Shown piece by piece: positions 7,949-16,140 of a stretch of 49,230 nucleotides of DNA. Each line of letters starts with the position of its first letter. Position 1 is the stretch's first letter. The position numbers and the translations under genes are program-made. The DNA comes from a candidate division WOR-3 bacterium. GTDB taxonomy: Bacteria; Hydrothermota; Tepidihabitantia; Tepidihabitantales; JBDRVQ01. The DNA is taken from positions 1-49,230 of the forward strand of contig JBDRVQ010000010.1 of assembly GCA_039801905.1 (NCBI GenBank), in the 5' to 3' direction. The notes beneath the pieces are model-generated. The model was not told where the DNA came from, made no database searches, and saw only the letters and a program-made list of their open reading frames with translations.

Positions 7949-7975
7949 AAAAATTATCTGGTCAGATAATTTTTT
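7949..7975. terminator. Palindromic stem-loop with T run
   Basis: AAATTATCT (7951-7959) and AGATAATTT (7964-7972) form a 9-bp stem around GGTC, followed by more T. A-runs on the other side mean it could terminate transcription in either direction. It borders the transposase remnant. Confidence 0.45.
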
Positions 7976-7978
7976 GTA

Positions 7979-8217
7979 CTGCTTATAGAGATCGTATCCA
8001 CCGCAAAAAGTTGAAAGGCTAAAAGATACTCCTCCGGTCTCATACCATTCAATTTCTTATCCAACCATCCGCCAGAGACGAGACCTCGCTTCGCGTGTAC
8101 GCAAGGAGAAATAAACTCATAGAAGATGGCGATAGGTTTCACTTGGCAAGGTCAAATCATCAACTATAAATTTGGCATCAATTTGCATCGTCTCAAAGGG
8201 TTGTAATAACGATGGCC
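7979..8217 (-). pseudogene. Remnant of an IS481/IS3-like (rve-type) transposase
   Basis: Minus-strand translation around 8140-8215 reads QPFETMQIDAKFIVDD followed by LPSETYRHLL and a stop. This resembles the first catalytic-Asp region of rve-type DDE transposases (PFE-QID-K segment). In another frame about 8000-8130, GWLDKKLNGMRPEEYLLAF resembles the C-terminal LNG-TPEEYL end of such proteins. The central catalytic part is missing and the frames do not join, so this is a decayed, internally deleted copy. No terminal inverted repeats were identified. The family assignment is tentative. Confidence 0.4.
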
Positions 8218-8522
8218 AGTTTTGCGAATGGTTAGTTTCTTTCTTAGGAGTTAACTCCTGAGATTTTTATAAAATCCATATTTTCTATCGCCGGATGGTT
8301 TTATTAATTTGTAAGCGATGGGATTTATCCCTAAGACCCTCTTTCCCTTATAAGTCAGGCGGTTTTTGAGATATTTTCCGGTTTAGAAATAAACTTCTAA
8401 TATCTTTTTTGGGGCGAGAATTTGGTCTATTTTAACCAAGACCTTTTAAGATGGATTTAGCCATAAAAAGATTTTGGTAGTCGACTCTTTTGAAAAGCCT
8501 CTTGGAGGATTCCTACTTATAG
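8218..8522. other. Intergenic region with two palindromes, no gene seen
   Basis: No convincing reading frame. It holds a perfect 14-bp palindrome, AGGAGTTAACTCCT (8246-8259), and TTTTTATAAAATCC (8263-8276), a motif also found at 35176 and, inverted, at 48184. Both may be pieces of the dispersed non-coding element family described in the findings. Confidence 0.4.
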
Positions 8523-8549
8523 TGGTCATGATCACTGTTAACACTTGCA
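8523..8549 (-). repeat. GTTAACAGTGA-type upstream block, copy A
   Basis: On the plus strand the block reads TGGTCATGATCACTGTTAAC and then ACTTGCA. Similarity to the copy at 27550-27618 continues for about 68 bp, through a shared AGGCTTTTCAAAA segment. The TTAAC end is 15 bp upstream of the -35 box at 8558, the same spacing as at 20868 and 27550. It may be an activator site or the end of a small mobile element. Confidence 0.6.
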
Positions 8550-8557
8550 CCCGAGAG

Positions 8558-8585
8558 TTGACTAAAACTTTATTTTTATTAGAAT
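8558..8585 (+). promoter_or_regulatory. Promoter of the Wzi-like gene, leaderless geometry
   Basis: TTGACT (8558-8563), a 16-bp spacer, then TAGAAT (8580-8585). The ATG at 8591 is 5 nt after the -10 box, leaving no room for a ribosome-binding site. Confidence 0.6.
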
Positions 8586-8590
8586 TTTCT

Positions 8591-10000
8591 ATGGTGCTGT
8601 TATTTCTTTGCCACCTCTTTCTTTTTATCCCAATTGAAAGTTGGGTCAACGAACCGATTGAAGAGTTGCGACTCCGGGGTGAGATTTCTCCCAAATTTGC
8701 CCATACGATGCCTTACCTCTCAGACGGGATGATTGGAGATTTAGAAGAGAGAATAGGAACTTTCTCCCCAACCGAAAAGATTTTGGCACAAAGGGTCATC
8801 TCTTACTTAAAGAAGGATTTTTCCGGCAAGGTCTCTTTCCTTTCCGATACCCTCTTCCGCTCTTTCCAATCTTTGGGAATAAGGAAGAATTTTTCCCATT
8901 TTACTTTCTCTTTTGAAGGGGTGGGGAAAATTGGAAAGTCTTTTGAGTACCCCGCCCTTTCTTGGGATAGTATCTATGGGATTGATTACCGGAGAGGCTA
9001 TGGTCTATTAAAAGGAAAATCTTTTACCTTACTTCTTGGTCGGGAGCCAATCCGCTGGGGTCAATCTCTTTTAATCTCCGGTACTGCGCCACCCTTTAAC
9101 CTTCTTTTGGCTAGTGCTGAGTACAAAATTTTGAAGGGTAGTTTTCTCTTTTCTCCTTTGGATCCCTATACCATTGATACAAGCCGATTCTTTTCTGCCC
9201 ACCGCTTAGAATTCTCCCTTTTCGGGAATAAACTCCTTTTTGGTTTAAGTGAGGCGGTGGTCTTTTGCCGGCAAGAACTCCTCCAGGGTGCCGCCTATCT
9301 CAACCCTTTCAGCCTTTATCGCTTAAATGAATATAACTACCATTACGGAAATAAGAGATTGGGTCTCATCCCTTTCAATGATGACCTTTACTGGGATTTT
9401 GATTTTGCTTATTACCTACCTAAAAAATCTCTCTTTGGTGAGATTTTGCTTGACGATTTGAGTTTCATTGATGGCTTCCCCCCGGGTTTTATCAAGGATT
9501 TGACTAATTCCGGACCTTTCGGTTTCTCTTTGGGGATAAGAATCGTAGATTTTCCCTTTCGCCCCTCCTACTCTCTATTCCAATACACGAGGGTAAATTC
9601 TCATACTTATTTCCACTTTGAGAAGAAAAACTACTATCTCTATATGGGTTATCCGATTGGCCATCCGAAAGGACCGGATTTTGATGAGATTTATTATAAA
9701 TTTTTATATCACTTAAACCAAAATTTTGATGGACATCTCTCTCTATTTTACCAGAGGCGCGGAAGGACAAAATTGGCTTTTGGAGCAGAAGTTCCGCCGC
9801 GGAATTGTTTCCTTTGGGTAAAGGAGGGAGAAAAACCAGAGAAGTCCTTCTCCTTCCTTTTGGGTACGCAATTTTTCTCTTTACCTTTTCTCACCCTCCG
9901 AGGGGAATTTGGCTGGGAATGGGTATTTAATTACAAATTAAGGGCAGGAGAGAAGAGAAACTTTCCCCTTCTCCGGATAGAACTTGGCCTTTCTTTCTGA
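8591..10000 (+). CDS. Outer-membrane beta-barrel protein, Wzi-like (capsule assembly family)
   Basis: The product of about 469 aa begins with a signal peptide (MVLLFLCHLFLFIPIES). Residues 20-100 are a helical, charged segment (EELRLRGEISPKF). The rest is rich in alternating aromatic strands and ends in F (LLRIELGLSF), as in outer-membrane barrels. GREPIRWGQSLLISGTAPPF resembles the GR-RWGPG-L-S-NAPPF signature of Wzi-type capsule assembly proteins, which anchor capsular polysaccharide at the outer membrane. I chose the ATG at 8591 because of the signal peptide and the promoter just before it; longer in-frame starts run back through the repeat block. No capsule synthesis genes are adjacent, so the ligand is unknown. 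Confidence 0.7.
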   Translation: MVLLFLCHLFLFIPIESWVNEPIEELRLRGEISPKFAHTMPYLSDGMIGDLEERIGTFSPTEKILAQRVISYLKKDFSGKVSFLSDTLFRSFQSLGIRKNFSHFTFSFEGVGKIGKSFEYPALSWDSIYGIDYRRGYGLLKGKSFTLLLGREPIRWGQSLLISGTAPPFNLLLASAEYKILKGSFLFSPLDPYTIDTSRFFSAHRLEFSLFGNKLLFGLSEAVVFCRQELLQGAAYLNPFSLYRLNEYNYHYGNKRLGLIPFNDDLYWDFDFAYYLPKKSLFGEILLDDLSFIDGFPPGFIKDLTNSGPFGFSLGIRIVDFPFRPSYSLFQYTRVNSHTYFHFEKKNYYLYMGYPIGHPKGPDFDEIYYKFLYHLNQNFDGHLSLFYQRRGRTKLAFGAEVPPRNCFLWVKEGEKPEKSFSFLLGTQFFSLPFLTLRGEFGWEWVFNYKLRAGEKRNFPLLRIELGLSF

Positions 10001-10013
10001 TGGAAAAAGGTTT

Positions 10014-11165
10014 TTAAAATTTCCCTAATTGGTAATCGGTGAGAAGAGATTCGCTAATAATTTTATTAGCCCAAAGATTTCTCTCCCCCAATCTCTTGGC
10101 ATTTTCGGTTAAGTGGAGAGAGAGCTTTTTATCTCTTAAAATCTTTTTTACCATCTCCCCCACCTCTCTCATATCCTTCACCCAAACTGCGGCACCGTTC
10201 TCTTCTAAGAATTGAGCAAATCTTATATCCTGGTAGGCACCCCCAGTCGGGGAGAGTAAGATGATTTTTTTGCCTAAGGCGCAGGCTTCGCTAATTGTTC
10301 CCGAACTGGGCTTGGTGATAATAATGTCGGCAATCGCCATCAACTCAAATATCTCCTCTACCCGCCCGAAAGGGATAAGGGCAAGTTGAGGATAAGTTTT
10401 TGCCAATTTTTGGTAGTCTAAAAATTTTTTCCTATTTTCCCCACAGACCACCATTAAGGATACTGACTCTTCGCTTCTCCCTATTGATTTAATTACCTCT
10501 TCAAAGTTTACCATTTTACCCAAAAGACCAGCCATTAAAAGGAGGCAAGGTTTATCTTCGGGAATTTGCCATTTGCTTCTCAATTCAGGGAGGGCTTTCC
10601 CCTCTATTTTTTTAAAACCTTCCCGCAGCGGGAGACCTGAGAGAATAATCTTTTCTTTAGGGATATCCCATCTTATTAACTCTTCCCTCGCTTTTTCGTT
10701 CGGAACATAGTAGCGGTCCACTTCCTTTTCCACCCAGAGTTGATGAATTAAAAGGTCAATCACCACACTATAAAAAGGACAAGAAAACCATCTCTTAAAG
10801 AAAGGGGCACAGATGTTTAATTCGGGTTGGAAGGAGATGATGAGTGATGGTCGGTTTTTCCGGAGGAGAAAACTTTTGCTGTGGGAAAGCCCAATCGTCA
10901 ACTTTAACGTTTTCCGGTAGAGATGAGAAAAGACCGAGTTGGGTCTGGTTAATCTTTTTCCACCGGCGCGCCAGAGAGAAGGGAAATACAAATCGCAAAA
11001 TCGTCCAAAAGAATCAAAGAGAGCGAGGGTTCGGGAAAAAGAGAAGAGATTGACCACCAGGGGTTGAAATTGGGGGAAATATCTTCCTAAGTATTGAGCC
11101 AAGGCAGAAGCGGGATATTTATGCCCCCCTTTTTTTGAACTATAAATCAACCAAATATCTTTCAC
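10014..11165 (-). CDS. GT28-family glycosyltransferase (MGDG synthase/MurG-like)
   Basis: The enzyme probably transfers a sugar from a nucleotide donor to a lipid acceptor at the inner membrane. The N-terminus SSKKGGHKYPASAL is the acceptor-domain glycine-rich loop of monogalactosyldiacylglycerol-synthase-like proteins. VDRYYVPNEKAREELI and LSGLPLREGF are typical of that group. The donor-binding end has KPSSGTISEACALGKKIIL and a GA/QD segment. Length (383 aa) fits. It starts at a GTG that overlaps the dut stop codon (GTGA), so it is translationally coupled and is the last gene of a tRNA-Val-zinc ribbon-acyltransferase-dut-glycosyltransferase run. The exact glycolipid product cannot be read from sequence. 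Confidence 0.8.
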   Translation of the reverse strand: MKDIWLIYSSKKGGHKYPASALAQYLGRYFPQFQPLVVNLFSFSRTLALFDSFGRFCDLYFPSLWRAGGKRLTRPNSVFSHLYRKTLKLTIGLSHSKSFLLRKNRPSLIISFQPELNICAPFFKRWFSCPFYSVVIDLLIHQLWVEKEVDRYYVPNEKAREELIRWDIPKEKIILSGLPLREGFKKIEGKALPELRSKWQIPEDKPCLLLMAGLLGKMVNFEEVIKSIGRSEESVSLMVVCGENRKKFLDYQKLAKTYPQLALIPFGRVEEIFELMAIADIIITKPSSGTISEACALGKKIILLSPTGGAYQDIRFAQFLEENGAAVWVKDMREVGEMVKKILRDKKLSLHLTENAKRLGERNLWANKIISESLLTDYQLGKF

Positions 11166-11596
11166 TTCCCGGTGGAGCCAAATCCCTTTTTCCCCCTTTT
11201 AGTCAGAGAGAGTCTCTTCACTTCCTGCCATTCAATAGGGAGGACCTGGGAGAAAATAATCTGGGCAATTCTTTCTCCCTTTTTAATTAGAAAATCCTTC
11301 TCACCGATGTTAAAAAGGATAACCTTAATCTCCCCCCGGTAGTCGGGGTCAATCGTGCCCGGACTATTAAGCACTCCGATGCCGGATTTTGCCGCTAAAC
11401 CGGACCGGGGTCGGATTTGCGCTTCCACTCCCGGAGGAAGTTCAATGGCAATTCCCGTACCGACAATACCATAAGATTTTGCCTTAATTATCTTCTCTTC
11501 CGCGGCAAAGATATCTAAACCAACGGCGCCTGGGGTTTTATATTCCGGGAGGGGAACATCAGATAGTCTTTTAATCTTAACCTTCACCCTTTCCAT
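11162..11596 (-). CDS. dut: dUTP diphosphatase (dUTPase)
   Basis: It hydrolyses dUTP to dUMP and pyrophosphate, keeping uracil out of DNA and supplying dTMP synthesis. All five trimeric dUTPase motifs are visible: GAVGLDIFA, RPRSGLAAKSG, GTIDPDYRGEIKV, GERIAQIIF and the C-terminal RGKKGFGSTGK, which closes over the active site. I start at the ATG at 11596; a GTG at 11587 (VKVKIKRL) is equally plausible from family alignments. Either start overlaps the acyltransferase 3' end, showing tight coupling. Length is about 144 aa. Confidence 0.95.
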   Translation of the reverse strand: MERVKVKIKRLSDVPLPEYKTPGAVGLDIFAAEEKIIKAKSYGIVGTGIAIELPPGVEAQIRPRSGLAAKSGIGVLNSPGTIDPDYRGEIKVILFNIGEKDFLIKKGERIAQIIFSQVLPIEWQEVKRLSLTKRGKKGFGSTGK

Positions 11597-12464
11597 CCTG
11601 CCATTCCGCTTCAAAAACGAACCACTGAGTGGGATGTTCTCTTATCCAACCTTCTATCCTTTGGCTAATCAGTTTCGTTAACTCCTCTACGTCCTGTTCA
11701 AAATTTCCAGTCGGATGATAGGTAATTTCCCCTTCCGTAACAAGATGGTAGAAATACCTTTCTTTCTTCTCTTTCCTCCCCGATAGGAAGAAAGGGGAGG
11801 TAGAAAGGAGAACATAGCCCGGAATAATCGGTACCCCATATTTGAGGCTAAAATAGGCAGGACCTTTTGGGAAGACTCTCATCTTACCGAAGAAAGGGAC
11901 TAAAACCCCTTTTTTCGAAAGGCTCCGGTCCGCTAAAAAGACAACTATCCTTCTACTTTTTATGGCAGAGAGCAATTTTCTCGGTTGATTATAGGGAATT
12001 ACCTCCAAACCAAAGCGGGAGCGGTAATAGTTATAAGTGGCAAAAAGTTTTTCTTGGATCGGCTCGACAATTACCGAGAGGGGAAGGCCAATCTTAGCTA
12101 AAAGGATGCCACCCAACTCCCAATTGCCAAAATGGGCGGTGAGTAAGATTACCCCTTTGCCTTTCTTTTCTGCTCGGCGCAAGGTGGTAAGGTCAAAACG
12201 GCAATAGGGTAGAATTTTATTAACTAAGGTTGGGCTCTGAAGAAAATGGGCGATACAGAGTCCAAAGTTTTGAAATAATCGGAAAGATAAACTCTTAGAG
12301 TTTTTCCCGGTGATGTATAAGAGATTTTTTTCAATTCTCCGCCGTTGGTTCTTTAAGAGGAGAAAGGCTAAGGTGGAGAAGAGAAAGGCGAGTGCCTTTA
12401 CTACCCAAGGTGGGGAAAAACTCCCAAAAATGGTAGCGAGGCGCATAAGAAATCTTTTAATCAT
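11577..12464 (-). CDS. LpxL/HtrB-like lipid A or lysophospholipid acyltransferase
   Basis: This membrane-anchored acyltransferase adds a secondary acyl chain to lipid A precursors or a related lipid. The catalytic H-x4-E motif is seen as HFGNWE near residue 110. FLADRSLSKKGVLVPFFGK and GPAYFSLKYGVPIIPGY are typical LABLAT-family blocks. An N-terminal hydrophobic helix (WVVKALAFLFSTLAFLLL) anchors it to the inner membrane. Length of 295 aa matches the family. It lies 12 nt after the zinc-ribbon gene, with AGAAGG before the ATG. Together with the Wzi-like protein it implies an outer membrane containing a lipid A-like glycolipid; substrate assignment is inferred. Confidence 0.85.
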   Translation of the reverse strand: MIKRFLMRLATIFGSFSPPWVVKALAFLFSTLAFLLLKNQRRRIEKNLLYITGKNSKSLSFRLFQNFGLCIAHFLQSPTLVNKILPYCRFDLTTLRRAEKKGKGVILLTAHFGNWELGGILLAKIGLPLSVIVEPIQEKLFATYNYYRSRFGLEVIPYNQPRKLLSAIKSRRIVVFLADRSLSKKGVLVPFFGKMRVFPKGPAYFSLKYGVPIIPGYVLLSTSPFFLSGRKEKKERYFYHLVTEGEITYHPTGNFEQDVEELTKLISQRIEGWIREHPTQWFVFEAEWQDGKGEG

Positions 12465-12476
12465 CGCCTTCTTTGC

Positions 12477-13193
12477 TTAGACCGAATCTCTCCCCTTGAG
12501 ATAAAGGATCCGTCCGCAGTAATCGCAGTAGTAGAGTTTTTCTCTTCTTCCGATTTCTAAGATAATTTGGGGAGGGATGGGATTGAAGCAGGCGGAACAT
12601 CTTTCCTCAATAATCTCTGCTACCGCCACTCCTCCTTTTTTCGTCCTTATCCTTTCATAAATAGCGAGGTAAGTAGCATCCAATTGAGAAATAAAGGAGG
12701 CCCTCTCTTCTTCCTTCTCGGCACGTCTTTTCTTCGCCTCCTCTTCCTCCTTTTTTAAAGAGGCAATTTTTGCCTGGGTCAACTTTTCCAATTCTTGTAA
12801 ATCGCGCTCTAAAACCTTCTCCTCTTTTTCCGCCACCTCCATCCCTTCTAAGATAAGGATTAATTTATCTTCAATTTCTCCTTTTAATTTCTTCTGATTT
12901 TCAATCTCATTAAGAAATGCCTTATACTGCTCATTACTCTTAGCGGAATAGAGTTGTACTGAATATTGTTTTAACTTCTCCTCACATTCTTTTAGGTCAA
13001 TCTCCTTCTCCTTATAAGACTTTTTTAAGTTTAGAATTTCCTTCTTTTTTTCTTCTAACTTCTTAGCCGCTTCTTTTTGGGAAAGGAGTAACCCTTCGAT
13101 CTTTTTGGGAATTTCTTCTTCTTTTTTATTAAGGGTGTCAATTTCACTATCCAGTTGTTGGAGTTGCCATAACTGGGACAGGATGTCAGCCAT
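12477..13193 (-). CDS. Coiled-coil protein with C4 zinc ribbon (DUF164/CdsZ-like)
   Basis: Residues 1-180 form a long charged coiled coil. The C-terminus ERCSACFNPIPPQ and YYCDYCGRILY supplies two CxxC pairs of a zinc ribbon (zf-RING_7). Proteins of this type occur widely in bacteria and have been linked to nucleic-acid or transcription-related roles; the molecular function is not established. The ATG at 13193 lies 6 nt downstream of the tRNA-Val 3' end with no ribosome-binding site between, so the mRNA 5' end is probably produced by tRNA processing. A longer frame runs back into the tRNA and is not used. Confidence 0.85.
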   Translation of the reverse strand: MADILSQLWQLQQLDSEIDTLNKKEEEIPKKIEGLLLSQKEAAKKLEEKKKEILNLKKSYKEKEIDLKECEEKLKQYSVQLYSAKSNEQYKAFLNEIENQKKLKGEIEDKLILILEGMEVAEKEEKVLERDLQELEKLTQAKIASLKKEEEEAKKRRAEKEEERASFISQLDATYLAIYERIRTKKGGVAVAEIIEERCSACFNPIPPQIILEIGRREKLYYCDYCGRILYLKGRDSV

Positions 13194-13199
13194 GGTGAA

Positions 13200-13275
<76 letters not shown>

Positions 13276-13288
13276 GAACATACTTTTA

Positions 13289-13316
13289 ATAATAATAAAT
13301 TTTTTTATCTTGTCAA
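13289..13316 (-). promoter_or_regulatory. Promoter of tRNA-Val (GAC) operon
   Basis: On the minus strand TTGACA (13316-13311) and TATTAT (13294-13289) are separated by 16 bp. The tRNA 5' end is 13 nt after the -10 box. Confidence 0.75.
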
Positions 13317-13360
13317 CCACCGATATCTCTTCTCCCTGCATAATGCTCTGAGAGCCTAAA

Positions 13361-13880
13361 TTGATAAATGTCAAGAAATTAACTATACTTCCAATTCTTT
13401 ATCCGGGAAGGAACCCTTCAAATTTCGTCTCCGAGAATGGCTACCGGGATGTTGTTCGGGAAAAAGATACCGCGGGCAATTCCGAAATTTATTATTACTG
13501 CTTAGATATAAGAAGTCCACCAGTAAATATCAGCCGAACTTTGGGAAAGTCTTATTTCTCCTCAATTGTCGTTGGGATCTCTCCCTATTCCAATGGGATC
13601 CATATTGTCTGGACCGACTCCTCTTTTGGTCCTTCAAGGATTTACTACCGAAGATTTGATGGCGATACCTACCAAATAAGTAGTTTTGCCCAAATGAAGA
13701 CCGCTCCTACCCAACGATTGGCCCTTTTGAAGGCAGGGTCTATGTTTTTTGGCAGTCTTATTCACCAACCGCCCTTTTCCCCTATCGGCTCTATGCCCGC
13801 TACTTAGAAAGGGATAGTTGGTCTCCTATAGTTCTTGACAGTTTTCCTAATCCCCTCTTGCCCCCTTCTGCATATCCCGC
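13361..13880 (+). pseudogene. Broken fragment of a secreted BNR/propeller-like protein gene
   Basis: Translation in the first frame gives NSEIYYYCLDIRSPPVNIS, GIHIVWTDSSFGPSRIYYRR and DGDTYQISSFAQ, a repeat style found in exported BNR/WD-like propeller proteins. At about 13692-13695 the frame shifts by one base: CAAATG would need to be CAAAATG to continue. The next frame then reads NEDRSYPTIGPFEGRVYVFW, RLYARYLERDSWSPIVL and DSFPNPLLPP before similarity ends near 13860-13880. There is no signal peptide and no ending, so both ends are missing. It runs into the convergent gene at 13800-14234. Confidence 0.6.
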
Positions 13881-14234
13881 ATTCGTGGGAGGTACTCTGC
13901 CACTTTTCCCGCATATCTCTTCACTTAAAAAGAGAATAACTTTACCCTCTTCATCAGTGGTAAAGGTTTTAATTTCACCGTTAAATTTTAAGAGGATATT
14001 CTCAGAGGGAATGGGGCTTTTGAGGGTATCTGTAAGTTTAAAGACAAAAGGGATTTGTGCTAATTCCTCATAATCAGAAAAGAGTCCGGTTTTGATTAAT
14101 GCGGTGGCGAACTCTTTTAGTTTAAGTCCTCTTCCCTCTTCCATCTTCGCCTTCTTAAACTCTTTAACTCCTTTTGGCGGGCAAACTAAAAATAGACAGG
14201 AAAAGAGAAAAAGGGAATTGAAAAAGCGAGTCAT
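13800..14234 (-). CDS. Putative lipoprotein with Ig/carboxypeptidase-regulatory-like domain, 3' end probably altered
   Basis: The ATG at 14234 follows AGAGG. The N-terminus MTRFFNSLFLFSCLFLVC is an export signal with candidate lipoprotein Cys at 13 or 18. VFKLTDTLKSPIPSENILL and GEIKTFTTDEEGKVILFL resemble a transthyretin/Ig-like regulatory domain. After residue 105 (SEEICGKSG) the sequence becomes low quality, and it overlaps the broken plus-strand gene. This suggests that a rearrangement fused the two genes tail to tail and replaced the natural C-terminus. Function unknown. Confidence 0.5.
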   Translation of the reverse strand: MTRFFNSLFLFSCLFLVCPPKGVKEFKKAKMEEGRGLKLKEFATALIKTGLFSDYEELAQIPFVFKLTDTLKSPIPSENILLKFNGEIKTFTTDEEGKVILFLSEEICGKSGRVPPTNAGYAEGGKRGLGKLSRTIGDQLSLSK

Positions 14235-14392
14235 ATAACCTCTTAAATACCGTGTCCGATATTTATGGACAATGGATAACCATTTTCAATAGCGGAGGCG
14301 ATAACACGTCCCATTTCCTAAAGAAAAGGAGCAGGAAGTGATAAGAGGTTCGTCGTTTATTCTTCTGAAAGTGTGAAGTATTTTAAGACGTC

Positions 14393-14537
14393 GTGATTTC
14401 TATAATACAAGTTATTTAATATCAATAACTTAATGAGAGGCTATCGGCTTTTAATTCGGGTGATTATCTTTTCAATCCGATTTGCCAGTTCTCTATTCTC
14501 TCCATTTTCTATAGGCATGAAAATTACTGTTGTGAGA
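14393..14537 (-). pseudogene. Duplicated 3' end of dnaA with downstream sequence
   Basis: Positions 14393-14501 match 16642-16750 at 106 of 109 bases. They cover the dnaA stop codon, the last 20 or so codons and the hairpin downstream. Beyond 14501 similarity resumes after a short deletion (AGGCATGA, TGTTGTG) up to about 14537, matching dnaA up to the DHTTVIHACEK region. The fragment cannot encode a protein. Direct repetition means the 2.1-kb segment between the copies is flanked by the dnaA 3' end on both sides. Confidence 0.85.
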
Positions 14538-14571
14538 TATGTAAATAATAGAAAAACCTCCTGCTACTTTT

Positions 14572-15498
14572 TTATTCCTCCCTTAACTTAAAAATTATCA
14601 CTTTCTTCCCACTCGCTACTGCTAATAATTCTTTAGCCGGCGAAAAATCGAAGGAAATGACTCCGTCTGGAAATTCTTTTTCACCGAGAAGGAGCCAACC
14701 GTCTCTGCTCCAGACTCTAATATACCCACTTCCCCAAAAGCAAGGTTCGTCACTAGTAAAGAGAAGATTTCCTTTGGAGGAGAATTTTACAGCACTAATT
14801 ACGGGACCGCGATGGTTTAGGGTTTTTACCTTGGAGAAGTTCTCTAAACTCCATATCTCTATTGATTTTCTCACCCCAATTGCTATGAGTTTTCCATCAG
14901 GGGAAATTGAAGTGGCACCGATGAAATCTTTAAATCCTTTCAAAGTGGTAATTTCTCTAAATGTGATAGGTTCCCAAATTTTTATCAACCGGTCTGAACC
15001 ACCTGTAGCAACAATCCCTTGATTGGAGGAGAGAAAAACTGTACCTCTATGTCTCGTCAGGGTTTTTCTTTCCTTTGATAGTATATTCCAAACTACTACT
15101 TCACCCTTCCCATTTCCCGTTATGAGACAAGAAGTATCTACGAAGAGAACCGCCGTCACTTTATCTTCTGATTTAAGAGTCTTCTCAACTTTCCAATCAA
15201 TAGTGCGCCATAACTTAATTCCACTATCATTTCCTCCGGAGGAGAGAAATTTTCCGTTAGGGGAGAAGGAGAGAGTATTAATTCCCCCTGGGTGTGCCTT
15301 GAGGAGAGCAATCTGATTAAACTTCTCACTTTCCAAAACCTTTATCACTCCATCCTCTCCTCCGGCTACAACATATGAGCCGTCGGGTGTGAAGGAAACA
15401 GCGTTTACCCTTTTAGAGTCTCCTATTAATTCTGTAACTTTAACGAAAATGAGTTTCTCCTTATTTATTATCAAAAAAAAGAGAAGAAGTTTAATCAT
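14572..15498 (-). CDS. WD40-repeat protein, exported or membrane-anchored
   Basis: The 308-aa protein begins with a hydrophobic segment (MIKLLLFFLIINKEKLIFVK) and then shows about seven WD40 units. Examples are AVSFTPDGSYVVAGGEDGVI, TLSFSPNGKFLSSGGNDSGI and IVATGGSDRLIKIWEP, enough for one complete beta-propeller. No catalytic domain is attached. Such propellers usually act as binding scaffolds. It follows the gene at 15508-16140 by 9 nt and so belongs to the same small operon inside the dnaA-repeat-flanked island. Partner unknown. Confidence 0.8.
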   Translation of the reverse strand: MIKLLLFFLIINKEKLIFVKVTELIGDSKRVNAVSFTPDGSYVVAGGEDGVIKVLESEKFNQIALLKAHPGGINTLSFSPNGKFLSSGGNDSGIKLWRTIDWKVEKTLKSEDKVTAVLFVDTSCLITGNGKGEVVVWNILSKERKTLTRHRGTVFLSSNQGIVATGGSDRLIKIWEPITFREITTLKGFKDFIGATSISPDGKLIAIGVRKSIEIWSLENFSKVKTLNHRGPVISAVKFSSKGNLLFTSDEPCFWGSGYIRVWSRDGWLLLGEKEFPDGVISFDFSPAKELLAVASGKKVIIFKLREE

Positions 15499-15507
15499 TA
15501 AAGCCTA

Positions 15508-16140
15508 TTAGTGTTGTCTCTGAAGCCAATCTGGGAAACAAACTGTTACCTCGTGCCACCCGCTATGACCGTGCGACACCTCACAGGAATGACCCCAGCG
15601 CCATCGTCTTTCATCAATGTTTGGTTCTTCACCCGCAACGAACTTATCAACTATGGACCTGCTTATTCCATTTTCGTCGGCAATCTTATAGAGGATTTCG
15701 ATTAACTCCTTTTGAGAGGTTTCTTCTTTCGGATGAGTGAGCAAAAAGGTCGCTCCTTGTAGCAAGATAGAATAAAGATCTTTCGGGCTCCCCTCTTCCA
15801 TCTCTTTCTTAACCGTGGCAAGCGCCTCATTAACTTTTTCTTTCGCCTTCTCAATATCGCCTTCAAAGATTACGAGGTCAAATCCATCTTCTAATTCTTC
15901 CATAACATTGATCCAGATACTCTCTCTATCAGCAAAGCTTGCGTAACCATAGCGCCCATGAAGAAAACATAGGGTACCATAGAGGAAAGATGCAGCCCGG
16001 ATATTACCATTAAATTGTGAAGGGATTGATTCTGGAGGACTCCCGCGCAAAGTACATATTATTGGGGATTGTTGCGCAGGGGCAGTTAGAGTAATGAAGA
16101 TTAAAAATATAAATAAAGTTGCTCTTAGGCTTATCTTCAT
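15508..16140 (-). CDS. Exported protein of unknown function
   Basis: The ATG at 16140 is preceded by GGAGG and followed by a signal peptide (MKISLRATLFIFLIFITLTAPAQQ). The mature protein has a helical middle (residues 75-160) with alternating Lys/Glu and a C-terminus rich in His, Cys and Trp (RRWRWGHSCEVSHGHSGWHE), which could bind a metal. I do not recognise the family. Its ATG overlaps the stop of the upstream lipoprotein gene (ATGA), showing translational coupling. Confidence 0.7.
   Translation of the reverse strand: MKISLRATLFIFLIFITLTAPAQQSPIICTLRGSPPESIPSQFNGNIRAASFLYGTLCFLHGRYGYASFADRESIWINVMEELEDGFDLVIFEGDIEKAKEKVNEALATVKKEMEEGSPKDLYSILLQGATFLLTHPKEETSQKELIEILYKIADENGISRSIVDKFVAGEEPNIDERRWRWGHSCEVSHGHSGWHEVTVCFPDWLQRQH

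Noticed and set aside
8165-8185. Second sigma-54 promoter (TTGGCATCAATTTGCA)
   Set aside because: The GG and GC elements are 11 bp apart instead of 12, and the site is inside the transposase remnant with no gene downstream on that strand at a suitable distance.
13276-13360. A fifth GTTAAC-type block upstream of tRNA-Val (GAC)
   Set aside because: The promoter is similar, but no GTTAACAGTGA core is present at the expected distance.
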